64,000 bases of DNA, taken from positions 1 to 64,000 of the forward strand of contig CALBKM010000010.1 in assembly GCA_937895705.1 (NCBI GenBank). Reading direction: 5' to 3'. How positions within the stretch are numbered: position 1 is the first letter of the stretch; the number at the start of each line of letters is the position of its first letter. The DNA comes from an uncultured Clostridia bacterium. Its GTDB lineage: Bacteria > Bacillota > Clostridia > Lachnospirales > Lachnospiraceae. The translations under genes were made by a program, and so were the position numbers. Below, one piece after another: positions 1 to 8,396 of this stretch. The notes beneath the pieces are model-generated. The model did not search any database and was not told where the DNA came from. It saw only the letters and a program-made list of their open reading frames with translations.

Positions 1-633
1 ATTCAGGAGGGTAATCTCGGTCTCATCAAAGCAGTTGACAAATTCGATTACAATAAAGGATATAAGTTCAGCACCTATGCTACCTGGTGGATTCGTCAGG
101 CCATTACACGTTCTATCGCCGACCAGTCCCGTACCATTCGTATTCCGGTGCATATGTCCGAGGTTATCAATAAGACCTACCGTGTTTCCCGTACCCTTTT
201 ACAGGAACTGGGACGCGAACCTACCGAGCAGGAGCTTTCCGTTGCTCTCGACATGCCGATTGAAAAGGTCCGGGAGATTTTAAAAATCTCCGCAGACCCG
301 ATTTCTCTGGACACTCCGATCGGTGAAGAGGACGACAGCCATCTGGGCGACTTTATCAAAGACGACCGTATTCTCGGGCCGGAAGAGGCTGCTTCCTATG
401 CGGTACTCCAGGATCAGATCTCCACGTTGCTTGATACCCTGACCGACCGCGAGCGCCGCGTTTTGATGCTTCGTTTCGGCTTAAAGGACGGCAAGAGCCG
501 CACCTTGGAGGAAGTAGGCAAGGAGTTCAACGTCACCCGTGAGCGTATCCGCCAGATCGAGGCAAAAGCACTTCGTAAGCTTCGTCATCCGAGCCGCGCA
601 AGAATGCTTAAGGGCTTTGATTTTAATATTTAA
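1..633 (+). CDS. rpoD: RNA polymerase primary sigma factor, C-terminal part (gene begins before the window)
   Basis: The reading frame is open from base 1, so the gene is cut by the window edge; 210 codons remain. The first residues carry the region 2.4 motif TYATWWIRQAITRSI, which recognises the -10 element. Region 3 follows, and region 4.2 ends the protein with a helix-turn-helix (LEEVGKEFNVTRERIRQIEA) that contacts the -35 element. This is the standard C-terminal layout of the vegetative sigma-70/SigA family. The many TTGACA-N17-TATAAT promoters in the window fit such a factor. A strong hairpin terminator follows 30 bases after the stop. Confidence 0.96.
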   Translation: MQEGNLGLIKAVDKFDYNKGYKFSTYATWWIRQAITRSIADQSRTIRIPVHMSEVINKTYRVSRTLLQELGREPTEQELSVALDMPIEKVREILKISADPISLDTPIGEEDDSHLGDFIKDDRILGPEEAASYAVLQDQISTLLDTLTDRERRVLMLRFGLKDGKSRTLEEVGKEFNVTRERIRQIEAKALRKLRHPSRARMLKGFDFNI

Positions 634-664
634 CTTGTTACCGAAATTCCTATTATAAAACACA

Positions 665-704
665 AAATCGGCTTTCCGATCCTCAGGAAAGCCGATTTCT
701 ATTT
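665..704. terminator. Hairpin terminator between rpoD and the convergent DHHW gene
   Basis: Perfect 13-bp inverted repeat (665-677 with 686-698, arm AAATCGGCTTTCC) with an 8-base loop. It ends in T-rich sequence on the plus strand. A-rich sequence on the other side would let it work in both directions. Confidence 0.85.
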
Positions 705-719
705 CTATCGTGTTTATTG

Positions 720-1829
720 TTACTTAAACGACTTACTGTTCAAAATCAACGCACTGTAAATATACAGCACATCTTTTCCTTCAAAATCAATGAAACGATC
801 CAGCATATCCGGCACCACGTAACGGATATCCACAACATACACGCTCTTGTAGCCTTCCGCAAGAAGCGGGGTAATACTGGAACCGAAGGAATCACGGAAC
901 ACAATCAATTCCTCGTCAGTGGTTGCATTCGGGTTATCGATACGAAGAAGCGCCTTGGTACCGGACAGAAAGAAATCATACCCGTCCTTCCCCTCAAACT
1001 TCTCAAAGTTATAAATACCGTAGGTCTCCCCGGTTTCGTAGTCATATACCGTACAAGCATCCAGAATATCACTGGTAAGATAGGTGATGGTATCCGGCGT
1101 AGGCTTTAACGCACTCTGGCCGTAATATACACCGTAGAACGGATATAACTGATTTTCCTTATACTCGCCGGTCACGCGGTCCGCCGCACCGAGCTCCGCA
1201 AGAAGCTTATCCGCTACCGCATCGATTTTATCCTGGCTCCAATGGGTATCGGTTCTGTAGTAATCGTCAAGTTCCAGCAAACCGAACAAATCGATATATT
1301 CCATTCCGGAAAGAGCTTCCTTTACCTCCCCTGCCAGCTTATCATAATCCGGTGCCGGGTAACCGTACTCTTTCCCGAGGAAATAGTTCTTATCCGGTAC
1401 AATCGCCACAAACTTGTCACCGCCGTTTTCCTTCAAAAACTTCTCGTACACATACTGCAACCGTCCCAGAGAATAATCCACCAGTTCATCGTTAAACTCT
1501 TGCTCGATTTTCGCAATATAGCCGTCCTTTACCGCCAAGCCGTTATTTTCCGCAAGCCCCATCACGTTCAAATGAAACTTCGCCTTTAAGGAACGGAAAA
1601 ATTCGCGGAACGGGAACTGGTCCACGGAATAATCCTCAAACTTTTCAATGGAAGTACGGTCCACAATACTCTCCCAGGTAATTTCCTCCGGGAACTGGGC
1701 TAACGGTCGTCTTTCGCTTTCGGAAACAGCCACCGGATTAAAATACATCTTTACACACATGCCGGTAAAAAGCGCCAGGGCGATTAAAAACGAAAACGTC
1801 ACAGCAATATTCTTTACTTTTTTCTGCAT
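720..1829 (-). CDS. DHHW/AlgJ-like SGNH-type membrane-anchored protein, partner of the MBOAT acyltransferase
   Basis: About 369 residues with one N-terminal membrane segment (about residues 8-28) and an extracellular domain. It resembles the DHHW/AlgJ-AlgX family that completes acyl transfer to cell-envelope polymers after an MBOAT protein moves the acyl group across the membrane. The DTHW motif and the RDSFGSS motif near the C-terminus correspond to the family's catalytic His and Ser blocks. It lies 15 bases after the MBOAT gene, so the two are one operon. ATG at 1829 is preferred over a GTG nine bases upstream, because the GGAGGG ribosome site (1838-1843) lies 8 bases before the ATG and overlaps the GTG. 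The acyl group and target polymer are not visible from sequence. Confidence 0.8.
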   Translation of the reverse strand: MQKKVKNIAVTFSFLIALALFTGMCVKMYFNPVAVSESERRPLAQFPEEITWESIVDRTSIEKFEDYSVDQFPFREFFRSLKAKFHLNVMGLAENNGLAVKDGYIAKIEQEFNDELVDYSLGRLQYVYEKFLKENGGDKFVAIVPDKNYFLGKEYGYPAPDYDKLAGEVKEALSGMEYIDLFGLLELDDYYRTDTHWSQDKIDAVADKLLAELGAADRVTGEYKENQLYPFYGVYYGQSALKPTPDTITYLTSDILDACTVYDYETGETYGIYNFEKFEGKDGYDFFLSGTKALLRIDNPNATTDEELIVFRDSFGSSITPLLAEGYKSVYVVDIRYVVPDMLDRFIDFEGKDVLYIYSALILNSKSFK

Positions 1830-1844
1830 AGTAATCACCCTCCC

Positions 1845-3248
1845 TTAGAATCTGAAATAGAGGAACGGGCTGAAGGAACCGTCCACAAAATATGCCGTTA
1901 CAACAAGAAGCATCATTACCACAAATACCGGTTCCAGGATATCACACACCAAAGCTCCGGCCTTCTTCTCCTTCAGCTTTAACACAGCGGTTTTCACAAG
2001 CGGTGTAGAACCGAGGATTGCCGCAAGAAGTACAATACCGTAGCTTCCCAGATAATAACCGGTCTCACCGGACCAAAGCGGAATACCGCCTACACCGAAC
2101 ATATTGCCCAGGTCTGCCATTGCTCCGGACAAGCCGTTTCCGCTGAAAATAACAAAGCTGATTAAAATCGCGATTACCACATAAATGTGGGACACAAACT
2201 TCGGCAGCTTTACAAACACTTTGTTTAACACAAACTTTTCCAAAAGTAGGAACGCCGCAAAATACAGCCCCCAGATAATAAAGGTCCAGTCCGCTCCGTG
2301 CCAGAAGCCGGTCAAAAACCAAACGGTCAGGATATTAAGAAACCAACGCCCCTTTCCCACGCGGTTTCCGCCCATCGGAATGTAAACATAGTCGCGGAAC
2401 CAAGTACCGAGAGACATATGCCAACGTCTCCAGAACTCCGCAATACTCTTGGAGATAAACGGATAATTGAAGTTCTCCAGGAAATTGAATCCGAAAATTT
2501 TACCGAGACCGATGGCCATATCCGAATAACCGGAAAAGTCAAAGTACAACTGCAGGGAAATGGCGATTGCATACATCCAATACCCCGCTACGGTCGCCTC
2601 TTCCATTCCGTGCATAATATTGGCAAGACCGCCTAAAGTATCCGCAATCAATACCTTCTTGGACAAACCGATGATAAAACGAGTCACACCGGTTCCAAAG
2701 TTCTCAAAAGAATGAGTTCTGTGAGAAAGCTCCTCTTCCACCGTAGTATAGCGGACAATCGGTCCTGCGATCAGCTGCGGGAACAGCGCCACATAAGTTG
2801 CCAGGCGAATCAGGCTTTTCTGTACCTTTGCTTCGCCCCGGTATACATCAATCGTGTAACTTAAGGTCTGGAAAGTGTAGAAACTGATACCGATCGGAAG
2901 GGCCAGCTTTAACAACGGAATCTCTACATTAAACAACGAATTCATATTGCTGATAAAAAAATCCGAATATTTAAAGAAACCTAATGCCCCAATACTCAGC
3001 ACTACACTACTGCCGAGAAAAAACTTCGCCCAACCCGTGCCCCGGAATTTGTCGATTAACAATCCGTGAATATAACTGGACAAAATGGTCGCAAGCATAA
3101 GCCAGATATATTTCGGTTCTCCGTAAAAATAGAAGAACAGACTGGCTGCCAATAATACAAGATTCTTGCATTTAAACGGTACAATAAAATACAACAGCAG
3201 TACCGCCGCCAAAAAGTAATAGATAAAACTGATGGTGGAAAATAACAG
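1845..3248 (-). CDS. MBOAT family membrane-bound O-acyltransferase (AlgI/DltB-like), probable CTG start
   Basis: A polytopic membrane protein of about 467 residues in the AlgI/DltB/PatA branch of the MBOAT family. It probably passes acetyl (or another acyl) groups across the membrane to an extracellular acceptor, together with the adjacent DHHW protein. The hallmark segment WRRWHMSLGTWFRDYVYIP and the catalytic-His motif GFWHGADWTF are present. The first conventional start, TTG at 3212, would remove the N-terminal membrane-entry sequence typical of the family. Reading upstream in frame gives LLFSTISFIYYFLAAVLLLY, the normal MBOAT N-terminus. The GGAGGG site at 3255-3260 is 6 bases before a CTG at 3248-3246. 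I therefore place the start at this CTG; ATT at 3254 is less likely. Confidence 0.85.
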   Translation of the reverse strand: MLFSTISFIYYFLAAVLLLYFIVPFKCKNLVLLAASLFFYFYGEPKYIWLMLATILSSYIHGLLIDKFRGTGWAKFFLGSSVVLSIGALGFFKYSDFFISNMNSLFNVEIPLLKLALPIGISFYTFQTLSYTIDVYRGEAKVQKSLIRLATYVALFPQLIAGPIVRYTTVEEELSHRTHSFENFGTGVTRFIIGLSKKVLIADTLGGLANIMHGMEEATVAGYWMYAIAISLQLYFDFSGYSDMAIGLGKIFGFNFLENFNYPFISKSIAEFWRRWHMSLGTWFRDYVYIPMGGNRVGKGRWFLNILTVWFLTGFWHGADWTFIIWGLYFAAFLLLEKFVLNKVFVKLPKFVSHIYVVIAILISFVIFSGNGLSGAMADLGNMFGVGGIPLWSGETGYYLGSYGIVLLAAILGSTPLVKTAVLKLKEKKAGALVCDILEPVFVVMMLLVVTAYFVDGSFSPFLYFRF

Positions 3249-3263
3249 AAGAATCCCTCCTTT

Positions 3264-3297
3264 CGCAAAACAAGGGCACCTCTATAAGAAGTGCCCC
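3264..3297 (-). terminator. Hairpin after the duplicated-domain lipoprotein, inside the MBOAT leader
   Basis: A GGGCAC/GTGCCC stem (3274-3279 with 3291-3296) lies just after the lipoprotein stop, with a short T-rich tail on the minus strand. The MBOAT ribosome site starts only about 13 bases further on. There is no room for a promoter in between, so MBOAT expression may depend on read-through. Confidence 0.6.
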
Positions 3298-3310
3298 ATT
3301 ATATCCTTAA

Positions 3311-4369
3311 TTATTCAGGCTGATTGGAATTCGGACACATAAGGAAGAATACCATATTGTTGTAAGCTCCCACTACAGTCTGATCTGCTTCAACACAGAT
3401 GTTCCATCTCGGATCACAGTTATCGGTAAGCGCAGTCATAAACTCATTCACATCCGCATCTGCCTCCAACTCGAATACATAACCGATGAATGCGGTGGAA
3501 CCCATCATCGGTCCGAACATTGCGCCGCTCTTAAAACCGGTAACTTCGTAGTTATTGAAGCCTGCCAAAAGACCCGGCATAATCTCAGCGGAACCTGCCA
3601 TAAACGGAATGGACTCGTGCATGGAAAGTAAGAATGCAGCATCCACAGCGGTAGCGGACGGATTGTCGTTCATATTGGTTTCGAATGCCTCCCAAAGCAT
3701 CTCGCCCCAGGTATTTTCATCCACTTCCGGATAAATCACGGTTGCATCCACTACATCACCGGCACCGCCCTGTTCGGAAGCATTGTCCATCTCAGCCGGG
3801 TACATCAGGAAGTATACGGTATTACCGTACGCGCCTACCTGAGTATAATCCGCAGATACGCAGATGTTCCATCTCGGATCGGCCTTGCTCTTCAACGTAT
3901 TAATGAATGCATTTACGTCAGCACCGTCAGCCAATTCGAAAATGTAACCTGCAAATGCGATGGAGCCCATCATCGGTCCGTACATAGCGCCCTTCTCAAA
4001 ACCGCTGATTTCCTCGGAGAAACCTGCTAAAAATCCCGGCTCTACTTCCATACCGCCGGCCATAAACTGAATTACCGGATTGGTGGAAAGAGTGTTTGCC
4101 ATATCAATCGGAGCGGTCTCCGGATTTGCCTTCATAGCATCAAGGAAGGAATTCCACAGCTTCTCGCCTGCGGTACCCGCAACGAACTCCGGAGTAATCA
4201 CTCCTGCTTCCGCATTGCTGCCGGACTCGTCCTCTGCCGGTGCGGTCGGTGCTACGGTTGCGGTCGGATTCTCATCCTGCTTCTTCTCGTCATCCTTCTT
4301 GCCGCATGCTGCCAGGCTGAATACCATGGCAACGGAAAGTGCTACTGCTAAAAACTTCTTCATTTTCAT
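3311..4369 (-). CDS. Secreted lipoprotein with a tandemly duplicated domain
   Basis: 352 residues. A lipoprotein signal peptide ends in the lipobox LAAC (Cys about residue 22), followed by a Lys/Glu/Thr/Pro-rich linker. The mature part consists of two homologous domains of about 125 residues. Each starts WxxxLWxxF/WNSF and ends DPRWNICVxAxxTxVGAYxNxVxFLM. Shared internal blocks include GFxxGAMxGPMMGSxAF and FELxxxADVNxF. The domain probably folds extracellularly on the membrane surface. I do not recognise a family with known function. It sits upstream of the MBOAT pair on the same strand with a hairpin between. A second in-frame ATG lies two codons in. Confidence 0.8.
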   Translation of the reverse strand: MKMKKFLAVALSVAMVFSLAACGKKDDEKKQDENPTATVAPTAPAEDESGSNAEAGVITPEFVAGTAGEKLWNSFLDAMKANPETAPIDMANTLSTNPVIQFMAGGMEVEPGFLAGFSEEISGFEKGAMYGPMMGSIAFAGYIFELADGADVNAFINTLKSKADPRWNICVSADYTQVGAYGNTVYFLMYPAEMDNASEQGGAGDVVDATVIYPEVDENTWGEMLWEAFETNMNDNPSATAVDAAFLLSMHESIPFMAGSAEIMPGLLAGFNNYEVTGFKSGAMFGPMMGSTAFIGYVFELEADADVNEFMTALTDNCDPRWNICVEADQTVVGAYNNMVFFLMCPNSNQPE

Positions 4370-4538
4370 AATCTTATCTCTCTCTTTCTTTATTTTACTT
4401 TTTTAGTTACTCGGGCCCCCCGTCTCCCTTCACGGTACTGCCCAATTTATGTGGTCTTTCTTCGTCCCACTGATACATTGACGAAGCTTGTCACATTTCG
4501 GTTCCCAAAAATCGAAAAATTTTTTTAATTAATTAATT

Positions 4539-6311
4539 TTATTCTGCTGCCTGCTCTTCCGGGGCTCCGCTGTAATATAAGTTACGATAAAAACCGCCCT
4601 TCGCCAGAAGCTCCTCGTGAGTTCCCTGCTCGATAATATCGCCGTCCTTCATAACAAGAATCACGTCCGCCTCTCGAATGGTAGACAAACGGTGTGCCAC
4701 AATAAAACTGGTCCGTCCCTTCATCATCTTGTGGAACGCCCGCTGAATACGAACCTCCATACGGGTATCAATGGAAGAGGTTGCCTCATCCAGAATCAGC
4801 ATCGGCGGCAAACAAAGCATTACTCGGGCGATACAAAGAAGCTGCTTTTGTCCCTGAGACAAATTTCCTCCGTCCTCCGCAATCACGGTTTGATAACCAT
4901 CCTTCAGACGACGAATAAAATTGTGTGCATAGGAAGCTTTTGCCGCTTCCTCAATTTCCTCCATAGTGGCATCCGGCCGGCCGTAGGCAATATTCTCGGC
5001 AATGGTTCCGGACTTTAACCAGGTCTCCTGCAATACCATACCGTAGTTCTCCCGCAGGGACGCTCTCGTCATATCCCGAAGGTCCGTACCGTCCACCGTA
5101 ATGGTTCCCTTATTTACATCATAGAACCGCATCAGCAGGTTAATCAGTGTTGTTTTTCCGCAACCGGTAGGGCCTACGATTGCCACCCGCTGTCCCGGCT
5201 TTACGGAAAGATTCACATCCTTTAATAACGGAACCTCCGGTACGTAAGAAAACGCAACATGGGAAAGCCCAACGTTTCCTTCCGCATCTTTAAGTACTGC
5301 AGCGTTTTCTTTGTCCGGTATCTGTTCCGGCTCATCCAAAAGATCAAATACACGTTTTGCGGAAGCCAAAGCATTCTGAAGCTCCGTAATCACGGAAGAA
5401 ATCTCATTAAACGGCTTCGTATACTGGTTTGCGTACGACAGGAAACAAGACAACTGTCCGATGGATAATACCGCCGGTCCCGCCGTCAAGGCCACAAAGC
5501 CTCCGAAAATACCGACCCCCGTATACACAAGCCCGTTTACAAAACGGGTACACGGATTTGTCAAGGAAGAGAAGAAAATCGCCTTGATTCCCACCTTCTG
5601 CAACCGGTGGTTCACATCGTAAAAGCGCTCCTCCGCCGTTTCTTCGTAATTAAATGCGGTAACTACCTTCTGGTTCCCCACAAGCTCCTCAACCAAGGAG
5701 GTCATCTCCGCCCGCACCTTAGACTGGGCCTGAAACAGGGAATACGTCCGCTTAGCAATAAACGCCGCCACAAACAGGGATACCGGGGTTAATACAACAA
5801 CAAGCAACGCAATTCCCACATGAATGGAAAGCATGAAACCTAAAGTTGCCGCAATGGTCACCACACCGGTAAAGAGTTGCGAAAAGCCCATCAATAGTCC
5901 GTCGGACAGCTGGTCAATATCCGTAACAATCCGGCTTAACGTATCTCCGTTCGGATGGGAATCCAGATAACCGAGGGGTAAATTCTGTACATGGGCATAC
6001 ACCTTCGTACGAAGGTCCCTCACCACATGGAACGCAATCCGGTTATTACACAATCCCATAAGCCAGCTGGAAGCTGCCATAATCCCGACTACAATTAAAA
6101 ACTTTATCAAAATCGGCACGATAGCATCAAAATCCACCTTTCCCGCTGCCACCACATGGTCAATGGCCTGTCCCGTCAATACCGGCGCATACAGTGTGGT
6201 CACCACCGTAACCACCGCAAACAAAAGGGAAAGACACAGCAGCCAAAGATACGGCTTAATTAACGCAATCACACGTACTAATGTTGCAGAGTTTTCGGTT
6301 TTCTTTTTCAT
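4539..6311 (-). CDS. ABC exporter subunit, permease-ATPase fusion (catalytic-site half)
   Basis: 590 residues: a six-helix exporter membrane domain (about 1-330) and an ATP-binding domain. Walker A is GPTGCGKTT, the signature is LSQGQ and Walker B is MLILDEATSS, with the canonical catalytic Glu. Its start overlaps the end of the upstream ABC gene by 4 bases (ATGA type), so the two are translationally coupled and very probably form a heterodimer of the multidrug/lipid exporter type (MdlAB, BmrCD, TM287/288 group). The substrate cannot be read from sequence. Confidence 0.93.
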   Translation of the reverse strand: MKKKTENSATLVRVIALIKPYLWLLCLSLLFAVVTVVTTLYAPVLTGQAIDHVVAAGKVDFDAIVPILIKFLIVVGIMAASSWLMGLCNNRIAFHVVRDLRTKVYAHVQNLPLGYLDSHPNGDTLSRIVTDIDQLSDGLLMGFSQLFTGVVTIAATLGFMLSIHVGIALLVVVLTPVSLFVAAFIAKRTYSLFQAQSKVRAEMTSLVEELVGNQKVVTAFNYEETAEERFYDVNHRLQKVGIKAIFFSSLTNPCTRFVNGLVYTGVGIFGGFVALTAGPAVLSIGQLSCFLSYANQYTKPFNEISSVITELQNALASAKRVFDLLDEPEQIPDKENAAVLKDAEGNVGLSHVAFSYVPEVPLLKDVNLSVKPGQRVAIVGPTGCGKTTLINLLMRFYDVNKGTITVDGTDLRDMTRASLRENYGMVLQETWLKSGTIAENIAYGRPDATMEEIEEAAKASYAHNFIRRLKDGYQTVIAEDGGNLSQGQKQLLCIARVMLCLPPMLILDEATSSIDTRMEVRIQRAFHKMMKGRTSFIVAHRLSTIREADVILVMKDGDIIEQGTHEELLAKGGFYRNLYYSGAPEEQAAE

Positions 6312-8047
6312 GCGCCCACCTCCTCTGCAGAAACCTGAGACTGGCAGATTTCTTTATATACCTCACAGGTTTCCTGTAGATTCTTATGAGTACCGATGCC
6401 TGCCACTTCACCGTCTTCCAATACAATAATCATGTCCGCATTCTGAATTGTTGTGGTCCGTTGGGATACCATAAACACGGTCATTCCATCGGTTTTCTCG
6501 GCCAGGGCACGACGCAGTGCCGCATCCGTGGCAAAGTCCAGCGCCGATGCACTGTCATCCAGAATCAGAATCTCCGGCTTTCGTACCAGTGCTCTTGCAA
6601 TGGTAAGACGCTGTCTCTGTCCGCCGGACAGATTCTTTCCTCCCTGATTTAACTTATAGTCCAAACGCCCTTCCTTGGCGTCTACAAACTCCTTTGCCTG
6701 GGCGATTTCCAGTGCTTCGTTGATTTCCTCATCCGTGGCATCGTCCTTGCCCCATTTCATATTGTCCCGGATGCTTCCGGAAAACAGCACCGCCTTCTGG
6801 GGAACCACACCGATTCTGCTGCGAAGCTCCCGTTGCGGATACTCTTTTACATTCACACCATTCACAAGCACAGCTCCCTTGGTCACATCATAAAAACGAG
6901 GAAGCAGATTTACAAGAGAAGACTTACCGGAACCGGTACCTCCGATGATGCCCACCGTCTGACCCTTCTTAACCGTAAAGGAAAGTCCCGTTAAGGCCTC
7001 TTCCTTTGCTCCGGGATAAGTAAAACATACGTTGTCGAATACTACCGCAGGAACATCTTCTCCGCTTACATTTTTCAAACCGAAGCTTTCCTGATCTAAT
7101 ACGGTCGGCTGTAAATCCAGCACTTCGTTCACACGCTTTGCGGAAGCCATTGCCTTTGTAAAGGAAACAATCAATACTTGCAATGCCACCAGCGCATTTA
7201 AAATCTGCGTCATATAATTTACAAGCGCAATCACCTCACCCTGGGTAATTACACCTGCATCCACCTGCTTACCGCCCTGCATAATAATGGCCGCAATGGC
7301 AAGATTCACTACCACATAGGTTAACGGATTCATCGCTACGGACACTTTGCCCACGCGCTTCTGTAACTTTAACAAACGGTTACAATCTTCAGTAAACTCC
7401 TCCGTTTCATCCTCCTGTCTTCCGAAAGCACGAATCACCCTGGCACCGTTTAACCCCTCTCGCGTTGCAAGAGAAATGGTATCCAGCGCCTTCTGGGCTT
7501 TAGAATACATCGGAATGGTCAATACCATAATTCCGTAAATAATAAACGCCAGAATCGGAGCCGCAATGACAAAAATCACCGCCACCTTTGCATTGACCAA
7601 AAAGGCCGCCGCCAGCGCACCGATGACAATAAACGGTGAACGCAAAAACAGGCGAAGAATCATATTTACGCCGGACTGTACCTGATTCATATCACTGGTA
7701 ATACGTGTTACCAGTGTGGATGTCCCCGCCTTATCCAGTTCCGCATAAGACAACTTGTTCATGTGGGCAAACAAATCATCCCGAAGTTCCGTACCGAAGC
7801 CCACCGACGCCTTCGCTGCGAAATACTGGGCAATTAGGGAACAGACAAGTCCCACCACACCAAGCAGCACCATAATAAAAGCGGCCCGGTAGATGTAAGT
7901 CTTGTCGCCCTTTGCGATACCGTTATCGATCATGTCCGCCACCACAAGAGGCACCAAAAGCTCGAAGAAAGCCTCCAACATCTTAAACAGAGGTCCGATG
8001 ATACTTTCCTTTTTGTAGTTCTTTAAATATCTTGCCAAACGAAGCAT
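6308..8047 (-). CDS. ABC exporter subunit, permease-ATPase fusion (degenerate-site half)
   Basis: 579 residues from the ATG at 8047, which has a perfect GGAGGAG site 6 bases upstream; an earlier in-frame start at 8074 lacks one. Six transmembrane helices precede the ATP-binding domain. Walker A is GGTGSGKSS, the signature is LSGGQ and Walker B is ILILDDSASALD. The residue after the Walker B Asp is Asp instead of the catalytic Glu. This is the degenerate nucleotide site known in heterodimeric exporters such as TM287/288. Together with the downstream gene it makes a complete exporter with one active and one regulatory ATP site. Confidence 0.93.
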   Translation of the reverse strand: MLRLARYLKNYKKESIIGPLFKMLEAFFELLVPLVVADMIDNGIAKGDKTYIYRAAFIMVLLGVVGLVCSLIAQYFAAKASVGFGTELRDDLFAHMNKLSYAELDKAGTSTLVTRITSDMNQVQSGVNMILRLFLRSPFIVIGALAAAFLVNAKVAVIFVIAAPILAFIIYGIMVLTIPMYSKAQKALDTISLATREGLNGARVIRAFGRQEDETEEFTEDCNRLLKLQKRVGKVSVAMNPLTYVVVNLAIAAIIMQGGKQVDAGVITQGEVIALVNYMTQILNALVALQVLIVSFTKAMASAKRVNEVLDLQPTVLDQESFGLKNVSGEDVPAVVFDNVCFTYPGAKEEALTGLSFTVKKGQTVGIIGGTGSGKSSLVNLLPRFYDVTKGAVLVNGVNVKEYPQRELRSRIGVVPQKAVLFSGSIRDNMKWGKDDATDEEINEALEIAQAKEFVDAKEGRLDYKLNQGGKNLSGGQRQRLTIARALVRKPEILILDDSASALDFATDAALRRALAEKTDGMTVFMVSQRTTTIQNADMIIVLEDGEVAGIGTHKNLQETCEVYKEICQSQVSAEEVGA

Positions 8048-8068
8048 AAAATCTCCTCCGTACCATTC

Positions 8069-8093
8069 CGACATTTTCTTAATATAAATGTCG
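8069..8093 (-). promoter_or_regulatory. Palindromic operator candidate for the ABC exporter operon
   Basis: Perfect 8-bp inverted repeat CGACATTT/AAATGTCG separated by 9 bases. It lies between the predicted transcription start (about 8112) and the ribosome site of the exporter. This is a typical roadblock position for a dimeric MarR- or TetR-type repressor. No such regulator gene is adjacent. Confidence 0.55.
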
Positions 8094-8118
8094 TATTATT
8101 CTCCAAATAGCCAAGGTG

Positions 8119-8147
8119 ATTATAGCAAATAATGGATGGAGTGTCAA
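8119..8147 (-). promoter_or_regulatory. Consensus sigma-A promoter of the ABC exporter operon
   Basis: On the minus strand a perfect TTGACA (8147-8142), 17-base spacer and perfect TATAAT (8124-8119). A match this strong would be nearly constitutive unless repressed, which fits the palindrome downstream. Confidence 0.85.
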
Positions 8148-8239
8148 CGCACGACAAACTTTCTCTTCTTATTTATATCTATATTTAGCATTGGGACCTT
8201 TTTCTCATACAATTTTTTGTGTTTTTTCGATTTTTCCTC

Positions 8240-8267
8240 TAAAGTACCGACAAAAACAAGCCGATAA
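8240..8267 (+). promoter_or_regulatory. Sigma-28 (SigD/FliA) promoter of flagellin gene 1
   Basis: TAAA (8240-8243), 16 bases, GCCGATAA (8260-8267). This matches the known flagellar sigma consensus TAAA-N15-GCCGATAA with one extra spacer base. Confidence 0.88.
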
Positions 8268-8293
8268 CATAGTCAAACAAATGAATGTCAGTT

Positions 8294-8359
8294 GTGCTGA
8301 AAGGACTCAGTAACTACTCGAACGGATTCGAAGACTGTATTTCATGTTAGAAAAATACA
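8294..8359 (+). promoter_or_regulatory. Structured flagellin leader with two GGA-loop hairpins (candidate CsrA sites)
   Basis: Three small stems lie in the 5' leader. Hairpin 1 is CTGA-AAGGAC-TCAG (8297-8310). Hairpin 2 is TCGAA-CGGA-TTCGA (8318-8331). Stem 3 is TGTATTT (8336-8342) with AAATACA (8353-8359). The first two loops expose GGA, the core of CsrA binding sites. The same module recurs before flagellin gene 2 in otherwise diverged sequence. CsrA control of flagellin mRNA leaders is established in Bacillus subtilis hag; its use here is inferred. Confidence 0.65.
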
Positions 8360-8396
8360 ACCTATCAAATTTATCCAATTCGAGGAGGGACCTATT

